Of a DNA stretch of 64,000 nt, positions 9,778 to 18,015 are shown one piece after another (position 1 is the stretch's first letter; each line of letters begins with the position of its first letter). The translations under genes were made by a program, and so were the position numbers. Source of the DNA: JALZUE01 sp051251725 (GTDB taxonomy: Bacteria; Pseudomonadota; Gammaproteobacteria; Enterobacterales; Alteromonadaceae); contig JBPOFN010000001.1 of the NCBI GenBank assembly GCA_051251725.1, forward strand, positions 186,001-250,000, given 5' to 3'. The notes under the pieces were generated by a model. The model made no database searches, was not told the DNA's origin, and saw nothing but the letters and a program-made list of their open reading frames with translations.

Positions 9778-10648
9778 AAAATTCGTTTGCTTGATCTCGC
9801 TATTAGTTATTAGCAGCATTAATTATGCGCAAGTAATTCATAGTGAACGCTCACTTTATCGAAATGTTATTGTTGAAGATAACGGTGATATTCGCTGCTT
9901 AAAATTTTCATTAAAACGCAAAACTAGCAGTCAAAGCTGCTTTAATAAAAAACAGCCAAAAGCACTGGTGTTTAATTATACCAAGCTACTGTTTGCGAGT
10001 TTTTTAATGTTAGATGAACCTAAAAACGTATTAGTGATAGGTTTAGGTGGCGGCACTATGTCGAATAGTATTCATCAATTATTTCCGAACGCCAAAGTCA
10101 CTAATGTTGAAATTGATCCTGCGGTGGTTAAGGTCGCCAGAGAATATTTTGACTTGATAGAAAATGAAAAAATAAAGACCGAAATCAAAGACGGCCGTAT
10201 TTTTATTAAACGCGCCCAAATAAAAAAACAGCAGTTTGACTGGGTGATATTAGATGCCTTTAATGGCGACTACATTCCGGAGCATTTAATAACTCAAGAG
10301 TTTTTGCAAGAGGTGCACAGTATCCTAGCTCCTAATGGGGTTTTATCCGCCAACACATTTTCGAGCAGTGAACTTTATCAATATGAATCAGCAACTTATC
10401 AATCCGTGTTTGGTGATTTTTATAATGTTAGATTTAATAGCCTGGGTAATCGCGTGATTTTAACCACCAAAAGTGGTTTAGTCGCTCCGGAAATTATCGA
10501 GCAACGCGCGGAAAAATTAGCCGGTAAAATGCGTGAATATAATGTCGATATCCACAAGCTTTCAACCTTGCTTGACGCCAAGCAAGACTGGCCAGCAAAC
10601 ACTCGCTTATTAACCGATCAATACTCGCCAGCAAACTTATTGAAATAA
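9770..10648 (+). CDS. Spermidine synthase-like / SAM-dependent methyltransferase-fold protein with signal sequence
   Basis: A 292-residue protein with an N-terminal hydrophobic stretch (FVCLISLLVISSINYAQ) that looks like a signal peptide or membrane anchor. The core has the spermidine synthase nucleotide-binding glycine loop VLVIGLGGGTMSNSI near residue 86, the acidic VEIDPAVV and the LDAFNGDYIPEHL segment that replaces the usual D-x-x-D catalytic loop of aminopropyl transferases. True spermidine synthases are cytoplasmic, so an exported or membrane-tethered enzyme, or a non-aminopropylating methyltransferase, is more likely. It overlaps its membrane partner by 8 nt. Exact chemistry is not determined. 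Confidence 0.75.
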   Translation: MIKKFVCLISLLVISSINYAQVIHSERSLYRNVIVEDNGDIRCLKFSLKRKTSSQSCFNKKQPKALVFNYTKLLFASFLMLDEPKNVLVIGLGGGTMSNSIHQLFPNAKVTNVEIDPAVVKVAREYFDLIENEKIKTEIKDGRIFIKRAQIKKQQFDWVILDAFNGDYIPEHLITQEFLQEVHSILAPNGVLSANTFSSSELYQYESATYQSVFGDFYNVRFNSLGNRVILTTKSGLVAPEIIEQRAEKLAGKMREYNVDIHKLSTLLDAKQDWPANTRLLTDQYSPANLLK

Positions 10649-10668
10649 TCATAAAACTTTCATGCTTT

Positions 10669-10709
10669 TTAGTCTAAGAATGAGTGCATTGATCATAAAC
10701 TTAGACTAA
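10669..10709. repeat. Inverted repeat upstream of the OmpA-family gene
   Basis: TTAGTCTAAG (10669-10678) pairs with CTTAGACTAA (10700-10709) over a 21-nt loop; the right arm extended by one base is itself palindromic (CTTAGACTAAG). It ends about 31 bp before the OmpA-family start and lacks a T-run, so it may be an operator or a 5' UTR hairpin rather than the terminator of the preceding gene. Confidence 0.4.
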
Positions 10710-10740
10710 GATCCGCTCATCTAAAATTCAGGAAGAAACG

Positions 10741-11829
10741 ATGAAAAAATTAACCCTTTCTCTTATTACCAGCGCACTTTTGATTGCTGGTGCCACGAAC
10801 GCAAATGAACAGCCACAAGCCCAAGATCTTGTTGGTAAATTTTATGGTGGTTTGCACTATAACTTAAACAAGCCAGACGAAGACCGTTTGAACGGTATTC
10901 CAGAAGATTTTGAGCTTGGTGATGGTTTCGGTATCGAAGCGGGTTACCGCTTTACAAAATCAACAGAATTTCGCTTATCGTTTACTGATATGTCGATAGA
11001 GTTTGAAAATGGTACTGCTGACCAAGACGGTGATGCTTTATCATTTGACGTTTTATACTTTCCAACCGAGCAAAACTATTATGTTTTAGGTGGCATTAAT
11101 AATTTAGAAATCCTTAATGATACCGAAATTTCAGCCAACCTTGGTTTAGGTTACCGTCATTATTTTTCAGAGCGTTTAGCCGCTTACGCTGAAGTAAAAG
11201 CACATTATCAATTTGATAATAAATATATTGATCAATCAGGACAAATTGGCTTAATTTACTTTTTTGGTGATAGCGCAAAAGCAACACCAGCAAAAGTTAT
11301 CGAAGCACCAAAAGCTGCGCCTCAACCTGTTGCCGCTAAGCCAGTAGTTGCTAAGCCAAAAGATAGCGACAATGACGGTGTTTTTGATAACGCCGACAAA
11401 TGTCCTAATACACCGGCTTCAGATAAAGTTGACAGCTTAGGTTGTACTATTTTTACTGACGAAGAGTTATCACAACAATTATTAATTAACTTTGATAACA
11501 ACCAAGCAGTTATCAAGCCTAACTTTGTTAGTGAAGCAGCAAAAATTGCTGACTTTTTAGCGCAATACCCGCACATCAATATGACTATTGAAGGTCATAC
11601 TTCAAGCCAAGGCAGCGCTGCTTACAACCAAACATTGTCACAAAAACGTGCTGATGCGGTAGTAGCACTTTTAGTTAGCAAGTTTAACGTTGAAAAATCA
11701 CGTTTAACCGCTGTTGGTTATGGTGAAACGCGTTTAATCAATTCGGCAAACACTGCTGCAGCCCATGCTGAAAACCGTCGTATTGAAGCAAATGTTTCAG
11801 TAACGAAAAAAGTTAAAGTAAGTAAATAA
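10741..11829 (+). CDS. OmpA family outer-membrane protein with TSP3 linker
   Basis: A 362-residue OmpA-type protein: signal peptide MKKLTLSLITSALLIAGATNA, an eight-strand barrel over residues about 30-180 ending in IGLIYFFGD, a Pro/Ala-rich hinge (PKAAPQPVAAKP), one calcium-binding thrombospondin type 3-like repeat (DSDNDGVFDNADKCPNTP) and a C-terminal OmpA domain (INFDNNQAVI, IEGHTSSQGS, LSQKRADAV, ENRRIEANV). The usual peptidoglycan-binding Asp of the GHTD motif is Ser here, while the Arg of the KRAD helix is kept. Role: abundant outer-membrane anchor or porin. Clear GGAAGAAACG-type ribosome site before the ATG; terminator follows. Confidence 0.9.
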   Translation: MKKLTLSLITSALLIAGATNANEQPQAQDLVGKFYGGLHYNLNKPDEDRLNGIPEDFELGDGFGIEAGYRFTKSTEFRLSFTDMSIEFENGTADQDGDALSFDVLYFPTEQNYYVLGGINNLEILNDTEISANLGLGYRHYFSERLAAYAEVKAHYQFDNKYIDQSGQIGLIYFFGDSAKATPAKVIEAPKAAPQPVAAKPVVAKPKDSDNDGVFDNADKCPNTPASDKVDSLGCTIFTDEELSQQLLINFDNNQAVIKPNFVSEAAKIADFLAQYPHINMTIEGHTSSQGSAAYNQTLSQKRADAVVALLVSKFNVEKSRLTAVGYGETRLINSANTAAAHAENRRIEANVSVTKKVKVSK

Positions 11830-11874
11830 TTATCGGTTGAACAGCCTAACTCAGGCTAAAAACAAATAGTTATT

Positions 11875-11911
11875 AAAAAGCCCTAAGCAATTTAATTGTT
11901 TAGGGCTTTTT
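11875..11911 (+). terminator. Rho-independent terminator after the OmpA-family gene
   Basis: AAAAAGCCCTAA pairs with TTAGGGCTTTTT around a loop of about 13 nt, with T-run. It is symmetric enough to serve the convergent potassium-channel gene on the minus strand too. Confidence 0.9.
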
Positions 11912-11976
11912 GTTTATATTAATTTACGTGTGGTTTAAGTACCTTTCAAAGCATTCAAATAAAAAATAACAAGCCG

Positions 11977-12435
11977 TTATTTTTTCTGCATTTGCTCAAT
12001 CCGCTTTTCTAGTTCAAGTAACTTGTCGTATATTTGCTGGTTTTGTTTTCTTAATTCACGATTCTTAATATTCGTATCAGCAAAGCCAAATAACTTATTG
12101 GCAAAAATAGCGCCTGCGCCACCTAAAATACCAACGCCTAAAATAAACATAATAAAAACTAAGGCGCGTCCGGCAAATGTAATAGGATAAACGTTGCCAA
12201 AACCGATCGTGGTTGATGACATCACCATCAACCAAAAAGCATCAGCATAATTTTTTACGGGCGAGCCATCAACGCCCATCTCAGCCAAATAAGTAAAGTA
12301 GCCCAAACAAATATTTAAACTAAAAAATATCGAAAACGATAAAAAACCTATCACTGCGTAACGATAGTTTTTAACGCCAAATTCATCAATTTTATAAAGG
12401 GACGAGGTCTCCATCGCTTTCTGAAAAATAATCAT
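11977..12435 (-). CDS. Two-TM potassium channel protein (Ion_trans_2) with C-terminal coiled coil
   Basis: A 152-residue protein with TM1 at about 28-50, a pore loop and selectivity filter TTIGFGN (TIGFG at 76-80), TM2 at about 88-112 (GRALVFIMFILGVGILGGAGAIFA) and a charged helical tail (RELRKQNQQIYDKLLELEKRIEQM) likely to form a coiled coil. This is the pore unit of a tetrameric K+ channel of KcsA type, without an RCK domain. Its ATG shares one base with the stop of the upstream gene (TAATG), so the two are translationally coupled. A second in-frame Met at residue 8 is an alternative start. Gating signal is unknown. Confidence 0.88.
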   Translation of the reverse strand: MIIFQKAMETSSLYKIDEFGVKNYRYAVIGFLSFSIFFSLNICLGYFTYLAEMGVDGSPVKNYADAFWLMVMSSTTIGFGNVYPITFAGRALVFIMFILGVGILGGAGAIFANKLFGFADTNIKNRELRKQNQQIYDKLLELEKRIEQMQKK

Positions 12436-13649
12436 TATTGTTTTACCTTCGCTTTTTCTTCGAAATTCATAAATGCCGCGGATGAAAAATTATATTGTTT
12501 TATTGCTGGATTTTCAAAAAGAGAAAAGGATTTAAAATCAATTTTATGCCACTGGCCAGCGGATAAAAACTTTTCATAGTCATTAACGTTGGCTGCGGTA
12601 ATGGCCTGTAATTTGGTTTTAATGACTGTACCTATAACCTGATCAAAATCTTTCCCGCTGGCATGATCATAAATCAAGATCAGCGCCTTAGCACCATCTA
12701 AAAAATGACCGCCAAAACTGACCACCATTTTACCTGACTGAACCGCAGCAATTCCTTCTTTAGACCAATTAATGCCGCCAGCAAAAACATCTTTATTCGG
12801 CGTTAGTTTTTGTCTTTCTAATGCTTGTATCGCGCCAAGCGTGACAACATCGGAAATGCCCCATAATAAAGAAAATTGCTCATGCCTTTGCATTAGCTTT
12901 AACATTTTAGCGTTAGCGTCACTCGGGTGCCAATTTGAATAAGCAAGCTGCAATAACGTTAAATCAGCGTTGTTATCAACCGCTGACTGTAAGCCTGAAG
13001 TGCGCTGGGAGGCAACCGTACTATTTTTAGGTCCGCTGAGCGCTAGCATACGATAAGTACTAGTCTTGTGGTTAGAAGCTTTAGCAACCTTATAAAGCTC
13101 TTCTGTCAAAGCCTTGCCCACATGGTAATCATCGGGACTGATATGAGCTAACCAGTGTTTATACTTTTGCCGTGGCAAGCCAAACTCTTGATAGAGCGTA
13201 TCGGGAATATGATTATTAATTGAAATGAAATTAATTTTCGCTTGCTCGATCATTGTTAATAAGCTTTTTTCCACACCGCCGTGTAAATAACTAATAAAAT
13301 AATCAGGTTTATGGGCTCGCTTAACCACCTTTTTAAAGCGTTCAGTCATAAAAAATTGATTGTCTTCATTCGGCTGTAAACGCTGAACTTCTAAATTTAT
13401 ATTTAAGTCGTCGGCAGCGGCAATCATCACTGCTATTTTATCATCCCAAAAAGGCACACCTTTCGTTTGTGGCGCTAAGACCAATACTTCCAGAGGTTTA
13501 GCTGAATTAAAGTGTGATAAGTATGTGTTTGCTGCTAAATCATTATTTTTTTCGATAATTTGTGCACCAGACATAAACGAGCCTAAAAAACACACTAGCC
13601 AAATCGAGTGTTTAAGGATACTGAATATCTGCGTCAACAAATTAGCCAT
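12435..13649 (-). CDS. Periplasmic sugar-binding-like substrate-binding protein
   Basis: A 404-residue protein with a signal peptide (MANLLTQIFSILKHSIWL..GSFMSGAQ) followed by a type 1 periplasmic binding fold of the LacI/XylF/LuxP kind: the first strand EVLVLAPQTKGVPFWDDK, later PDYFISYLHGG, INFISINNHIP, FSLLWGISDVVTLGAIQAL and VFAGGINWSKEGIAAVQSG. The frame is open up to 13697, but that would overlap ubiX by 41 nt; the ATG at 13649 gives a proper signal peptide and a gap of 7 nt after the ubiX stop. No ABC permease or ATPase is adjacent; instead it is coupled to the potassium-channel gene. Ligand unknown. Confidence 0.8.
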   Translation of the reverse strand: MANLLTQIFSILKHSIWLVCFLGSFMSGAQIIEKNNDLAANTYLSHFNSAKPLEVLVLAPQTKGVPFWDDKIAVMIAAADDLNINLEVQRLQPNEDNQFFMTERFKKVVKRAHKPDYFISYLHGGVEKSLLTMIEQAKINFISINNHIPDTLYQEFGLPRQKYKHWLAHISPDDYHVGKALTEELYKVAKASNHKTSTYRMLALSGPKNSTVASQRTSGLQSAVDNNADLTLLQLAYSNWHPSDANAKMLKLMQRHEQFSLLWGISDVVTLGAIQALERQKLTPNKDVFAGGINWSKEGIAAVQSGKMVVSFGGHFLDGAKALILIYDHASGKDFDQVIGTVIKTKLQAITAANVNDYEKFLSAGQWHKIDFKSFSLFENPAIKQYNFSSAAFMNFEEKAKVKQ

Positions 13650-13656
13650 TTTCACT

Positions 13657-14298
13657 TTATTTTTGATACCCCCAACGTGGCATAATGCTTTGCTCAATCC
13701 CTAAATGGTCAAGCATTCGGCCAACCATAAAATCGATTAAATCAGCAATCGATGTGGGGTTATGATAAAAGCCTGGCGAGGCTGGCATAATAGTTACCCC
13801 TTGCTGTGACAGGCTAAGCATATTTTGTAAATGAATACTCGAATATGGTGTTTCACGCGCCACTAAAATAAGTTGCCCGCGTTCTTTAATCACAACATCT
13901 GCAGCCCGTTCAATTAAGTTATCACTCATCCCCTGGCTAATCGCCGCTAGAGTACCAGTTGAACATGGACACACGACCATTTGCTTAGGCGCGGCCGAAC
14001 CAGATGCCACTGGCGAGAACCATTGCTCTTTACCGCAAACAATAATTTGCTCAGCTTTGGCTTGGTATTTTTCAATAAAAAATTCGCTCGCCGCCGCCGG
14101 AGACGCCGGAATTTTCAAACCCACTTCAGTATCGAAAACCACTTTGGCAGCGCTCGAACATAACAAATAAATTTGATAATTCGCCGCCACTAAACATTCT
14201 AATAATCTTAAGGCATAGGCAGAGCCTGACGCACCAGTGATCGCTAAGGTTATTTTTTTATTAAAGGTGGATGCATTATTTTCCGCTGTTAAAGTCAT
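13657..14298 (-). CDS. ubiX: Flavin prenyltransferase UbiX
   Basis: UbiX joins dimethylallyl phosphate to FMN to make the prenylated cofactor of the UbiD decarboxylase in ubiquinone synthesis. The 213 residues include the family N-terminus LAITGASGSAYALRLLE, the VCPCSTGTLAAISQG segment with conserved Ser and Cys, NLIERAADVVIKE and the substrate-binding VARETPYSSIHLQNM. It lies 5 nt downstream of mpl, the common mpl-ubiX pairing of gammaproteobacteria. Extra residues at the start (MTLTAENNASTFNKK) precede the Rossmann strand; a later start is not available without cutting the fold. Confidence 0.96.
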   Translation of the reverse strand: MTLTAENNASTFNKKITLAITGASGSAYALRLLECLVAANYQIYLLCSSAAKVVFDTEVGLKIPASPAAASEFFIEKYQAKAEQIIVCGKEQWFSPVASGSAAPKQMVVCPCSTGTLAAISQGMSDNLIERAADVVIKERGQLILVARETPYSSIHLQNMLSLSQQGVTIMPASPGFYHNPTSIADLIDFMVGRMLDHLGIEQSIMPRWGYQK

Positions 14299-14303
14299 AG
14301 TTG

Positions 14304-15677
14304 TTAAAATTCACCTGCTAAAAACGTCAATAATTTTTGATGAAAACCACCAAAACCACCATTACTCATCACTAAAATATGATCACTAGGCTTAGCCACT
14401 TTTGCCACAGTTGCGACTAATTCATCAATATCATCACTTATTATACAAGGCTGAATACATTGATTGCTTAAGCTTTCTACCGACCACTTAACTTGCTCGC
14501 CCTGAAAAACAAAAACTTGATCCGCCACCATCAGCGATTGGGCTAAGGTATCTTTATGAACACCTGATTTCATGGTGTTTGATCTGGGCTCTAAGACCGC
14601 TAAAATTCGTTTATCTCCAACATGCGCACGTAAACCCGCTAAGGTTTTAGCAATCGCCGTTGGGTGGTGAGCAAAGTCATCATAAACACTAATATCATTA
14701 ACCTTACCACGCAACTCTAATCGCCGTTTGGTATTAACATATTCAGCTAATGCTGCAATTGCAATTTTACTCGGCACGCCAACATTTCTTGACGCCGCTA
14801 TCGCCATCAATGCATTTTCAATATTAAAATCGCCAATCAATTGCCACTCGACAATACCTTGTAATTGGCCTTTGAAAAACACTTTAAATTTACTACCATC
14901 AGCAATTATTTTCTCAGCAAACCAGCCAAGTTTCTCATCAATTAACGAAGTACTTTCTACTGGCGTCCAGCAACCTAAGTCGAGCGTTTCTTGCACATGA
15001 GGCTCGTCATGGTTAGCTAAAATTAAGCCGTTGCTTGGCACCATACGAACTAAGTGGTGAAATTGCTTTTGTATGGCACTTAAATCATCAAATATATCTG
15101 CATGATCAAACTCCATATTATTTATCACTAGCGTACGCGGCTGGTAATGAACAAATTTCGAACGTTTATCAAAAAAAGCAGTGTCGTATTCATCAGCTTC
15201 AATAACAAAAAAGGGCTTATTACCTAAGCGCGCTGAATAACCAAAGTTTTGCGGAATGCCGCCAATCAAAAAACCCGGGGTTAATTTACCGTATTCTAAG
15301 ATCCAACTGATCATACTGCTGGTGGTGGTTTTACCGTGTGTACCTGAAACCGCGATAACCCAGCGGTCTTTCAAGACATTGTCTAATAACCACTTAGGGC
15401 CAGAGGTATAAGGAATATTTCGATCTAATACATATTCAACTAACGGATTACCTCGGCTCATTGAATTACCGATGATCACCATATCGGGTTCATCTTTTAA
15501 ATGTTCAATTAAATAACCTTGCTGTAATTCAATACCCAGCCCTGCTAATTGTGTGCTCATTGGCGGATACACATTGGCGTCGCAGCCTGAAACACGAAAA
15601 CCCATTTCTTTTGCGAGTGCAGCGATGCCGCCCATAAATGTACCGCAAATACCTAAAATATGAATATGTTGAGTCAT
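14304..15677 (-). CDS. mpl: UDP-N-acetylmuramate:L-alanyl-gamma-D-glutamyl-meso-diaminopimelate ligase
   Basis: Mpl reattaches the recycled tripeptide L-Ala-gamma-D-Glu-mDAP to UDP-MurNAc in murein recycling. Length 457 residues equals the family. Visible: N-terminal Rossmann HILGICGTFMGGIA, ATP loop SGTHGKTTTSSM near residue 112, the EADEYDTAFFDKRSKF segment, NNMEFDHADIF, the YDDFAHHPTAI motif and the C-terminal LEPRSNTMK, all specific to Mpl within the Mur ligases. First gene of a leftward run with ubiX, the binding protein and the channel. Its upstream 220 bp (15678-15898) is shared with the divergent MOSC gene. Confidence 0.97.
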   Translation of the reverse strand: MTQHIHILGICGTFMGGIAALAKEMGFRVSGCDANVYPPMSTQLAGLGIELQQGYLIEHLKDEPDMVIIGNSMSRGNPLVEYVLDRNIPYTSGPKWLLDNVLKDRWVIAVSGTHGKTTTSSMISWILEYGKLTPGFLIGGIPQNFGYSARLGNKPFFVIEADEYDTAFFDKRSKFVHYQPRTLVINNMEFDHADIFDDLSAIQKQFHHLVRMVPSNGLILANHDEPHVQETLDLGCWTPVESTSLIDEKLGWFAEKIIADGSKFKVFFKGQLQGIVEWQLIGDFNIENALMAIAASRNVGVPSKIAIAALAEYVNTKRRLELRGKVNDISVYDDFAHHPTAIAKTLAGLRAHVGDKRILAVLEPRSNTMKSGVHKDTLAQSLMVADQVFVFQGEQVKWSVESLSNQCIQPCIISDDIDELVATVAKVAKPSDHILVMSNGGFGGFHQKLLTFLAGEF

Positions 15678-15898
15678 TAAACTTCTTTTATAATGATTAA
15701 ATTACTAAGGGACATTACTTTGTAATATATACTTTGAGCCTGAAAAAATATAGTTTCCCCCTATGATTTCCTTAATTAAAGTAAGTTGTTAAACCTGCGA
15801 TAAAACAATTATTAGGTAATATAATTAAATTACTGACGCTAAGGTTGCAAAGCAGGCTAAATTTACTCACTATTTGAAGCTAACAACTTATTGCTTGA

Positions 15899-17212
15899 AT
15901 GAATGACCCGCGTATGACTAAAAACAGTACGACTACTCCTATTCTTAGTGAAATAAACGTATACCCCATTAAATCAACAGCGGCTATTAGCTTAAGCAAT
16001 ACTTGGGTTGATGAGCTTGGTTTAAGTTTTGATCGACGTTTTGTTTTAAGCGATGTTAATGGCGAATTTATTACCGCCAGAAAAAAACCAAAATTGGCAT
16101 TAATTCAAGTCAATATTGTTGCCTATGGCTTGATATTAACCGCGCCCAACATGTCTAGTTTATCAATCTTATTTCAGGATTTTTCGCCAAGCTATCAAAA
16201 CGTAACTGTGTGGCGCGATGAAATTAAAGGCCAGCTTTGCCATCCCACTTACGATCAATGGTTTAGCGAATACTTACAAAAGCCATGCACATTGCTGTAT
16301 TTTGGCCAGCAATCAGAACGTCGGGTTAAAAATCAACAGCAGCAAGTAGCTTATGCTGATGGCTATCCACTTTTACTCATTGCACAAGCCTCGCTGACTG
16401 CGCTTAATGAGCGCTCACCCAGAAACAACGTAATGGCGCAATTTAGACCCAATATTGTGATTGATAACTGTGAAGCTTTTGCTGAAGATGGCTGGCAAAA
16501 AATTAAAATTGGCGAGGTTACCTTTGAAATAGTCAAACCTTGCTCACGTTGTATTTTTACCACGATTAACCCAGTCACTGGCGAGTTTGAAAAATCAAAA
16601 GAGCCATTAACCAGCTTGGCTAAATTTAGAAAAGGTGATGATAACGAAATTTATTTTGGCCAAAATTTAATTGCCTTAAATACTGGTCAAATAAAAAATG
16701 GCGATCAGGTTGAAGTATTATCACGAAAAACAGCAGAGTTTTATCCAGATCTGGTGAAACATACCCAAGAATACAAACCGTTCGCCGCTAAGTCATCAAA
16801 TTCAACAACGGATAAACTCTCAAGCGATAACTCACCAAAAGAGAATTCGTCAGCGAATTTTGATACTATAACCACTAACAAACTAAACGATAGCAAGCAG
16901 AGCCAAACCAATAACTTGCTGAATACGGAGTCAATGAAAGTGCCAAAGAAAGTTAAAATTATGTTTGATAGCTGGAATATTTCCCATCAAGGAAATACCA
17001 AAGACACCCTACTCGACCAAGGTGAAGACGCTGGGTTAATTATGCATTATTCATGTCGAGGCGGTAATTGTGGTCGCTGTAAAGTGAAACTACAAAGCGG
17101 TGAAGTTGAGCAATTAACAACAGATGGTTTAATGCCGCAAGAGCAAGAAGAAGGTTATATTTTGGCTTGTAGTTCTATTCCCCAGTCTGATCTTGTGATC
17201 ACTAAAAACTAG
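15899..17212 (+). CDS. MOSC domain / 2Fe-2S ferredoxin fusion (YcbX-like)
   Basis: A 437-residue YcbX-type protein. An N-terminal MOSC beta-barrel domain (INVYPIKSTAAISL, FDRRFVLSD) and MOSC domain with the molybdenum-cofactor cysteine region KPCSRC (Cys215, Cys218) are followed by a Ser/Asn/Lys-rich linker (about 300-345) and a plant-type ferredoxin domain with C386-x4-C391-x2-C394 and C424. YcbX reduces N-hydroxylated compounds such as 6-hydroxylaminopurine, with electrons passing through the ferredoxin part. E. coli YcbX is about 369 residues; the longer linker explains the extra length. The ribosome site is poor and ATG at 15914 is an alternative start. It lies 32 bp before pxpA. Confidence 0.88.
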   Translation: MNDPRMTKNSTTTPILSEINVYPIKSTAAISLSNTWVDELGLSFDRRFVLSDVNGEFITARKKPKLALIQVNIVAYGLILTAPNMSSLSILFQDFSPSYQNVTVWRDEIKGQLCHPTYDQWFSEYLQKPCTLLYFGQQSERRVKNQQQQVAYADGYPLLLIAQASLTALNERSPRNNVMAQFRPNIVIDNCEAFAEDGWQKIKIGEVTFEIVKPCSRCIFTTINPVTGEFEKSKEPLTSLAKFRKGDDNEIYFGQNLIALNTGQIKNGDQVEVLSRKTAEFYPDLVKHTQEYKPFAAKSSNSTTDKLSSDNSPKENSSANFDTITTNKLNDSKQSQTNNLLNTESMKVPKKVKIMFDSWNISHQGNTKDTLLDQGEDAGLIMHYSCRGGNCGRCKVKLQSGEVEQLTTDGLMPQEQEEGYILACSSIPQSDLVITKN

Positions 17213-17244
17213 TAGCTTATTTTCCTCAACAATAGTGACTGATA

Positions 17245-18003
17245 ATGAAACTGAACTGTGATTTAGGCGAAAGCTACGGCGCTTGGCAAAAAGGCAATGA
17301 TGCTTTAGCCATGCCTTTTATTGATATGGCGAATATTGCCTGCGGCTTTCATGCTGGCGATCCCTTAATCATGAGTCAAACGGTTGCTTTAGCTAAATTA
17401 CATCAGGTTGATATCGGCGCCCATCCTAGTTACCCAGATTTACAAGGGTTTGGTCGGCGCTCAATAAAATTTGCTCGCGATGAATTAATTGCCATTATTC
17501 AATATCAACTCGGCGCATTAAGCGCTATTTGTCACGTTCAAAATGTCACGATGAATTATGTCAAACCCCATGGCGCTTTATATAACGACATGATGGCTAA
17601 TTTAGATATTTTTGACGCGGTCTGCCAAGCAATAGCACCATTAAATAAAACCAACATCAAGTGCCAAGCCCCTAGTTTAAACTTGGTTGTTCAAGCTTTA
17701 CCTGACAATAGTCAGCATCAAAAAATAGCAAAAAAACATCAACTAAATTTATTGTTTGAAGCCTTTGCCGATCGTAATTATCAAGATAACGGCTTGCTAG
17801 TGCCGCGTTCAAACGTCAATGCTGTTATTGAAGATACCACTGAGATAGTAACAAAATGCCAGCATTTATTAGCAACTGGGCATATACTCTCTATTACAGG
17901 TAAAGCCCTAGCGATCCATGTCGACACTTTATGTGTACATGGCGACAATCAAGCAGCAATAACAATTGTGAAGGCTTTAAATTCTTTATTAAAAACAACT
18001 TAG
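17245..18003 (+). CDS. pxpA: 5-oxoprolinase subunit PxpA (LamB/YcsF family)
   Basis: PxpA with PxpB and PxpC opens 5-oxoproline (pyroglutamate) to glutamate using ATP. The 252 residues show the family signature at the start: LNCDLGESYGAW, then MANIACGFHAGDP, DIGAHPSYPD and YVKPHGALYND, whose Asn, Asp, His and Glu form the active-site cluster of this metal-dependent TIM-like fold. It is the first of three closely spaced genes: pxpB starts 12 nt after its stop. Confidence 0.96.
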   Translation: MKLNCDLGESYGAWQKGNDALAMPFIDMANIACGFHAGDPLIMSQTVALAKLHQVDIGAHPSYPDLQGFGRRSIKFARDELIAIIQYQLGALSAICHVQNVTMNYVKPHGALYNDMMANLDIFDAVCQAIAPLNKTNIKCQAPSLNLVVQALPDNSQHQKIAKKHQLNLLFEAFADRNYQDNGLLVPRSNVNAVIEDTTEIVTKCQHLLATGHILSITGKALAIHVDTLCVHGDNQAAITIVKALNSLLKTT

Positions 18004-18015
18004 CAGCTAATTAAT

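Noticed and set aside
13649..13697. Upstream start of the binding protein at 13697
   Set aside because: It overlaps ubiX by 41 nt and puts 16 non-signal residues before the signal peptide.
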